Below are positions 60,313 through 64,000 of a stretch of 64,000 bases of DNA, piece after piece. How positions within the stretch are numbered: the first letter of the stretch is position 1; every line of letters begins with the position of its first letter. Source of the DNA: Cnuibacter physcomitrellae. GTDB taxonomy: Bacteria > Actinomycetota > Actinomycetes > Actinomycetales > Microbacteriaceae. The stretch is from contig NZ_BMHD01000003.1 in NCBI RefSeq assembly GCF_014640535.1, positions 62,001 to 126,000 of the forward strand, written 5' to 3'. Position numbers and translations under genes: made by a program. The notes beneath the pieces are model-generated. The model was not told the DNA's origin. It made no database searches and was given only the letters and a program-made list of their open reading frames with translations.

Positions 60313-61953
60313 ATGAGCAATGTCGCTGCACAGCCGGATGTCGTCGAAGTCGACGCCGTGGTCATCGGAGGCGGGTTCGCCGGCCTCTACTCAGTACACG
60401 TCCTCAGCAACAAGCTGGGGCTCGACGTGCAGGCGTTCGACAACGCGGGCGACGTGGGCGGAACGTGGTATTGGAACCGATATCCGGGCGCTCGCTCCGA
60501 CACCGAGGTGAACGCGTACTGCTACTTCTTCGACGAGAAGCTCTACAGGGAGTGGAAGTGGTCGGAGCGCTACCCGCGGCAGACCGAGATCCTCTCCTAC
60601 CTCAACCACGTCGCCGACCGGTACGACCTCCGGAAGAACTATCAGTTCTCCACCCAGGTCGAGAGCGTCGTCTTCGACGAGGAGTCATCGCGCTGGACCG
60701 TGACGACGGACAAGGGGCAGCGGTTCTCCGCTCGCTTCCTCATCGAGGCGGTCGGCCTCCTCTCCGCCACCAACGTACCCGAGTTCCCGGGGCAGGAGCG
60801 GTTCAAGGGCGAGATGTACCACACGGCACGCTGGCCGCACGAACAGGTCGACCTCGCCGGCAAGCGCGTCGGAGTCATCGGAACCGGATCCAGCGGCATC
60901 CAGGTGATCTCCGAGCTCGCCCCCATCGCCGAGCATCTGACGGTCTTCCAGCGCACCCCCCAGTGGGTGGTCCCCTCTCGGCACCGTCCGATCGACCCCG
61001 ATCTGCTCGATCGCATCCACGGGGACTACGCGGGCTATCACCGCGAGGTGCTGTACTCCACGACCGCCTTCGGTTTCCCGGAGAGCGCCATCTCGGCGGA
61101 GAGCGTCGACGAGGCTGCGCGACACGACGCCTTCGAGAAGGTCTACGACGACGGGGGCGGCTTCCAGTACATGTTCAAGGCCTTCAACGACGTCGGAACG
61201 AGCCTCGTGGCGAACAAGGCCGCCACCGACGTGATCGAGAAGAAGATCCGGGAGACGGTGAAGGATCCGGCAGTCGCGGAACTGCTCGTCCCGACCGAGC
61301 TGTACGCCAAGCGGCCGCTGTGCTGCGACAACTACTACGAGTCGTACAACTACCCGACCACCACCCTCGTCGACGTGAAGGCGAACCCGATCGTCGAGTT
61401 CACAGAGAAGGGGATCAGGGCTGGCGACACCGAGTACGAGCTCGATGTCATCGTGCTCGCGACGGGCTTCGATGCAGTCTCGGGGAACCAGCTCCGCATC
61501 TTCCAGCAGGGCCGGCAGGGCCTCTCGCTGCAGGACAAGTGGCGCGACCGGCCCTACACCTACCTGGGCACGATGACCGCGGGCTTCCCGAACCTCTACA
61601 TGGTCTACGGGCCGATGGGCCCCTTCACGAACCAGCCGCCGGTGCACGAGGCTCAGGTCAACTGGATCGGCGACGCCATCCAGCACACGCTCGAGATCGG
61701 TGCGCGCACTCTCGAGCCCACCCAGAAGGCCGAGGACGACTGGATGGAGCTGTGCGACGAAGGGGCCGCCCAGACGCTGTTCCCCAGGGTCAACTCCTGG
61801 ATCAACGGGGCCAACATCCCCGGCAAGCCCGTGGTGAACTACTTCTACATGGGCGGCAACGCCGCGTACATGGACTTCATGGATGCGGACAGGGCGTCGC
61901 GCTTCGGTGATCACTTCCTCACCGACGGGGAGCCCGCCAAGGTCGAGGCCTGA
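60313..61953 (+). CDS. Baeyer-Villiger monooxygenase (type I, FAD/NADPH)
   Basis: The 546-residue enzyme has an FAD loop 'IGGGFAG' (near 18-24), the Baeyer-Villiger fingerprint 'FKGEMYHTARWP' (164-175) and an NADPH loop 'GTGSSGIQV' (near 190). The layout and length match cyclohexanone monooxygenase (540 residues). It inserts one oxygen atom next to a ketone, making an ester or lactone. The operon (this gene, the split transketolase and an SDR) starts here. The lactonase at 52164 could open a cyclic product. Confidence 0.92.
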   Translation: MSNVAAQPDVVEVDAVVIGGGFAGLYSVHVLSNKLGLDVQAFDNAGDVGGTWYWNRYPGARSDTEVNAYCYFFDEKLYREWKWSERYPRQTEILSYLNHVADRYDLRKNYQFSTQVESVVFDEESSRWTVTTDKGQRFSARFLIEAVGLLSATNVPEFPGQERFKGEMYHTARWPHEQVDLAGKRVGVIGTGSSGIQVISELAPIAEHLTVFQRTPQWVVPSRHRPIDPDLLDRIHGDYAGYHREVLYSTTAFGFPESAISAESVDEAARHDAFEKVYDDGGGFQYMFKAFNDVGTSLVANKAATDVIEKKIRETVKDPAVAELLVPTELYAKRPLCCDNYYESYNYPTTTLVDVKANPIVEFTEKGIRAGDTEYELDVIVLATGFDAVSGNQLRIFQQGRQGLSLQDKWRDRPYTYLGTMTAGFPNLYMVYGPMGPFTNQPPVHEAQVNWIGDAIQHTLEIGARTLEPTQKAEDDWMELCDEGAAQTLFPRVNSWINGANIPGKPVVNYFYMGGNAAYMDFMDADRASRFGDHFLTDGEPAKVEA

Positions 61954-61956
61954 GGC

Positions 61957-62790
61957 GTGGCCGTCGAAGCTGCCCGCCCCAGTGTCGCGCAGCTCGAGGC
62001 CGAGGCCCTCGAGCTGCGGCGGACCATGCTGCGTATGGCGGCGGACAAGGGCGAGGGGTACATCGCTCAGGGGCTGGACATCGCCGACCTGCTCGCCGTC
62101 GTCTACTTCCGCGAGCTGAGACACGACCCGCGAGACCCGGACTGGACGGAGCGCGACCGCTTCGTCCTCTCAATCGGTCACTACTCGATCGCCCTCTATG
62201 CCGCGCTCCATCGCGCCGGATACATCCCGGAGGAGGCACTCGAGACGTTCGGGCTCAACGGCGCGGACCTCGCGCTGAGCACGTTCGACGACCAGCCGGG
62301 GGTGGAGATCACCGGCGGATCGCTCGGCCACGGGCTCGGCCAGGCCGTCGGCATGGCGCTCGGGTACCGGCTGGATGGGAACCCCGGCAGGATCTTGTGC
62401 CTGATCTCGGACGGCGAGCTGCAGGAGGGCTCCATCTGGGAGGCGGCGATGGCAGGCGCCCACCACGGGACCGACAACCTCACCGTCCTGATCGACAGCA
62501 ACGGGATCCAAGCCGACGGGCCGACGGTGCTGCGGATGGAGCCCATCGCCGACAAGTGGCGAGCCTTCGGATGGGACACGGTGGAGGTCGACGGCAACGA
62601 CGTAGGCGCGATCGCCGGTGCGTTCGACGACCTGCGTGACCGGGACGGGCGTCCCAAGGCGATCGTCCTGCGGACGACGCCCGGGAGCGGCATCCCCACA
62701 CTCGAGCGGCGAGAGCGCGCTCACTTCGTCCGTGTCGAGCCCGCGGAATGGTCCGCGCTGCTCGAGGAGCTGGAGAGAGAGAATGGTTGA
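61957..62790 (+). CDS. Transketolase, N-terminal subunit
   Basis: GTG 61957, three bases after the monooxygenase stop, gives 277 residues. It holds the thiamine-diphosphate domain: 'GGSLGHGLGQAVGMALGYRLDG', the metal motif 'ISDGELQEGSIWEAAMAG' and 'LIDSNGIQADG'. The other half is the next gene. Split transketolases transfer two-carbon units, but in catabolic clusters they may also cleave or join other 2-oxo compounds. No sugar-phosphate genes surround it, so the reaction is open. Confidence 0.9.
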   Translation: MAVEAARPSVAQLEAEALELRRTMLRMAADKGEGYIAQGLDIADLLAVVYFRELRHDPRDPDWTERDRFVLSIGHYSIALYAALHRAGYIPEEALETFGLNGADLALSTFDDQPGVEITGGSLGHGLGQAVGMALGYRLDGNPGRILCLISDGELQEGSIWEAAMAGAHHGTDNLTVLIDSNGIQADGPTVLRMEPIADKWRAFGWDTVEVDGNDVGAIAGAFDDLRDRDGRPKAIVLRTTPGSGIPTLERRERAHFVRVEPAEWSALLEELERENG

Positions 62791-63763
62791 GCTGCGCGCA
62801 GGACGCGCCGGTGGCATGGGTGAGATCCTCGACGTCGAGGGCCCCTACGAGGTCGCACCGTTGGGCCGGTCCCTGGTCGAGCTCGCCGAGCACCGGCCGG
62901 AGATCGTGGGCTTGACGGCCGACATGGGGCGCTTCAGCGACATTCACCCCTTCAGGGATGCGCACCCGGACCGGTTCTTCCAAATCGGCATGGCCGAGGC
63001 GGATCTGGTGATGATCGCCGCAGGTCTCGCCAAGACGGGCAAGATCGCCTACTGCACGAGCTACTCCGTGTTCATCCTGCGTCGGGCACTCGACTTCCTC
63101 ATCATCGACTGCGCGCACAGCAAGGCGAACGTGAAGATCTTCGGCGGGATGCCCGGTCTGGTGAATCCATATGGAGCGACCCACCAGGCCACGGACGACC
63201 TGGCCGTGCTCAGGATGGTCCCTGATCTGACGATCATCGACCCCTGTGATGCCACGGAGCTCGCCCAGGTCGTGAAGGCCGTCGCCGACATCGAGGGCAC
63301 CGTCTACGTCAGGAGCCTGCGCGGCAAGGTCCCCGTGGTCTTCGATCCCGACGAGTACGAGTTCGAGCTGGGCACGGCGCGCAGGCTCCGCGAGGGAACC
63401 GACGTGGGCGTGATCTCGACGGGCTTCATGACGCAGCGCGCACTGATCGCCGAGAGCGTCGCGAAGGACCGAGGGCTCTCGGTCGGAGTCCTCCACACCC
63501 CGACGATCAAGCCCTTCGACGCGCAGGGCGTGACGGAGTTCGCGAGGAACGTCGAGAGGCTCGTGATCGTCGAGAACCACCAGACCACGGGCGGGCTCGC
63601 CACACTGGTCACCGAGGCGCTCTACGACGCCGGGATCCAGAAGCCCGTCATCCGGATCGGAATCCAGCACCGCTTCCATGAGAGCGGCTCGCAGGCCTAC
63701 ATCGAGGCGAAGTACGGTCTCGACCAGGAGCGCATCACACGGGCGGTCGTCGAGGGTGTCTGA
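62783..63763 (+). CDS. Transketolase, C-terminal subunit
   Basis: ATG 62783 overlaps the N-terminal subunit gene by 8 bp and gives 326 residues. 'RFFQIGMAEADLVMIAAGLAKTG' contains the Glu that activates thiamine diphosphate. 'FGGMPGLVNPYGATHQATDDLAVLRMVPDL' and 'VENHQTTGGLATLVTEAL' follow. It forms the pyrimidine-binding and C-terminal domains of the two-part enzyme. The tight coupling shows the two act together. Confidence 0.9.
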   Translation: MVELRAGRAGGMGEILDVEGPYEVAPLGRSLVELAEHRPEIVGLTADMGRFSDIHPFRDAHPDRFFQIGMAEADLVMIAAGLAKTGKIAYCTSYSVFILRRALDFLIIDCAHSKANVKIFGGMPGLVNPYGATHQATDDLAVLRMVPDLTIIDPCDATELAQVVKAVADIEGTVYVRSLRGKVPVVFDPDEYEFELGTARRLREGTDVGVISTGFMTQRALIAESVAKDRGLSVGVLHTPTIKPFDAQGVTEFARNVERLVIVENHQTTGGLATLVTEALYDAGIQKPVIRIGIQHRFHESGSQAYIEAKYGLDQERITRAVVEGV

Positions 63764-64000
63764 GGTGGGCAGCCTCCGGGATCGCATCGCGCTCGTCACG
63801 GGCGGCGGCAGCGGGCTCGGGCGCGCCACGTGTGAGCTCTTCGCTCGCCGCGGAGCGTCGGTCGTGAGCGGCGATCTGGACGGCAGCGCGGCGGCGGAGA
63901 CGATCCGCCTCCTGGCGGGTGACAGCCATCTCGCGCTGGAGATCGACGTCACAGACGAGGGCTCCATCGACTCCGCGCTGTCCACCGTGCTGGGCCGATA
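63756..64000 (+). CDS. SDR oxidoreductase, cut by window edge
   Basis: GTG 63756 (or GTG 63765 with GAGGG upstream) overlaps the transketolase stop and runs off the right edge. The first ~81 residues show 'LVTGGGSGLGRATCELFARRGASVVSGDLDG', an SDR cofactor loop with the NAD-type Asp. It continues the monooxygenase/transketolase operon. Confidence 0.85.
   Translation, partial: MSEVGSLRDRIALVTGGGSGLGRATCELFARRGASVVSGDLDGSAAAETIRLLAGDSHLALEIDVTDEGSIDSALSTVLGR

Overview
The window is high-GC DNA with GTG/TTG starts, 4-bp stop/start overlaps, lipobox lipoproteins and candidate leaderless genes. Together with an AcoR-like regulator that lacks the sigma-54 loop, this points to an actinomycete, most likely Micrococcales (Microbacteriaceae/Microbacterium-like). 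The genus is inferred from general protein resemblance only. I saw no tRNA, rRNA, CRISPR array, transposase or integrase.

Region 1 (1-15.1 kb) is an ion-homeostasis and envelope block. It holds a secreted Ig-like protein (cut by the window edge), an operon of a cysteine-less IscA-fold-like protein, a MarR-like regulator and a YihY/BrkB membrane protein, a frameshifted DUF2254 protein, TrkH (K+), a two-domain lipoprotein, an orphan sugar-type ABC ATPase, a DUF4396 operon, a second MarR regulator, a CPA1 cation/proton antiporter and a CaCA exchanger. Three promoters share a strong operator-like motif and three more carry weaker versions. The two MarR paralogues share an N-terminal motif and a C-terminal tail, so the block looks like one local regulon.

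Region 2 (15.1-15.66 kb) is a gene-poor junction of about 530 bp with only doubtful short ORFs. Region 3 (15.66-30.94 kb, minus strand) is one tightly packed 17-gene operon: a cyclase-family hydrolase, a complete branched-chain-type ABC importer (livKHMGF), a TetR regulator, a two-subunit acyl-CoA dehydrogenase, three enoyl-CoA hydratases, an acyl-CoA ligase, MaoC, SDR, thioesterase and thiolase. This is an import, CoA-activation and beta-oxidation route for a carboxylic acid. It starts at a 34-bp near-perfect palindrome that contains -35/-10-like elements on both strands. The divergent operon (31.06-34.75 kb) encodes a nitronate monooxygenase-like flavoprotein, EtfB, EtfA and a cytochrome b561-like membrane protein, which would carry the electrons.

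Region 4 (34.8-41.5 kb, minus strand) is an operon of a three-subunit biotin-dependent 2-oxoacid carboxylase, a BioY biotin importer, a two-subunit CoA-transferase and a second thiolase. It is divergent from an IclR regulator across a perfect 7-3-7 bp palindrome. The IclR gene is followed by a luciferase-like oxidoreductase and a 2,4'-dihydroxyacetophenone dioxygenase-type cupin.

Region 5 (43.9-64 kb) is a second catabolic unit: a sugar-type ABC importer with a fused ATPase-permease, an AcoR-like regulator, a metallo-beta-lactamase-fold lactonase, Zn-alcohol dehydrogenase, aldehyde dehydrogenase and SDR, an ADP-forming acyl-CoA synthetase with a DUF35/SCP2-thiolase pair (aldolase-like), a Baeyer-Villiger monooxygenase, a split transketolase and a second SDR cut by the right edge. 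Overall, 15.7-64 kb reads as a dedicated island for breaking down a cyclic or aromatic ketone/acid to acyl-CoA intermediates. The substrate cannot be read from sequence.
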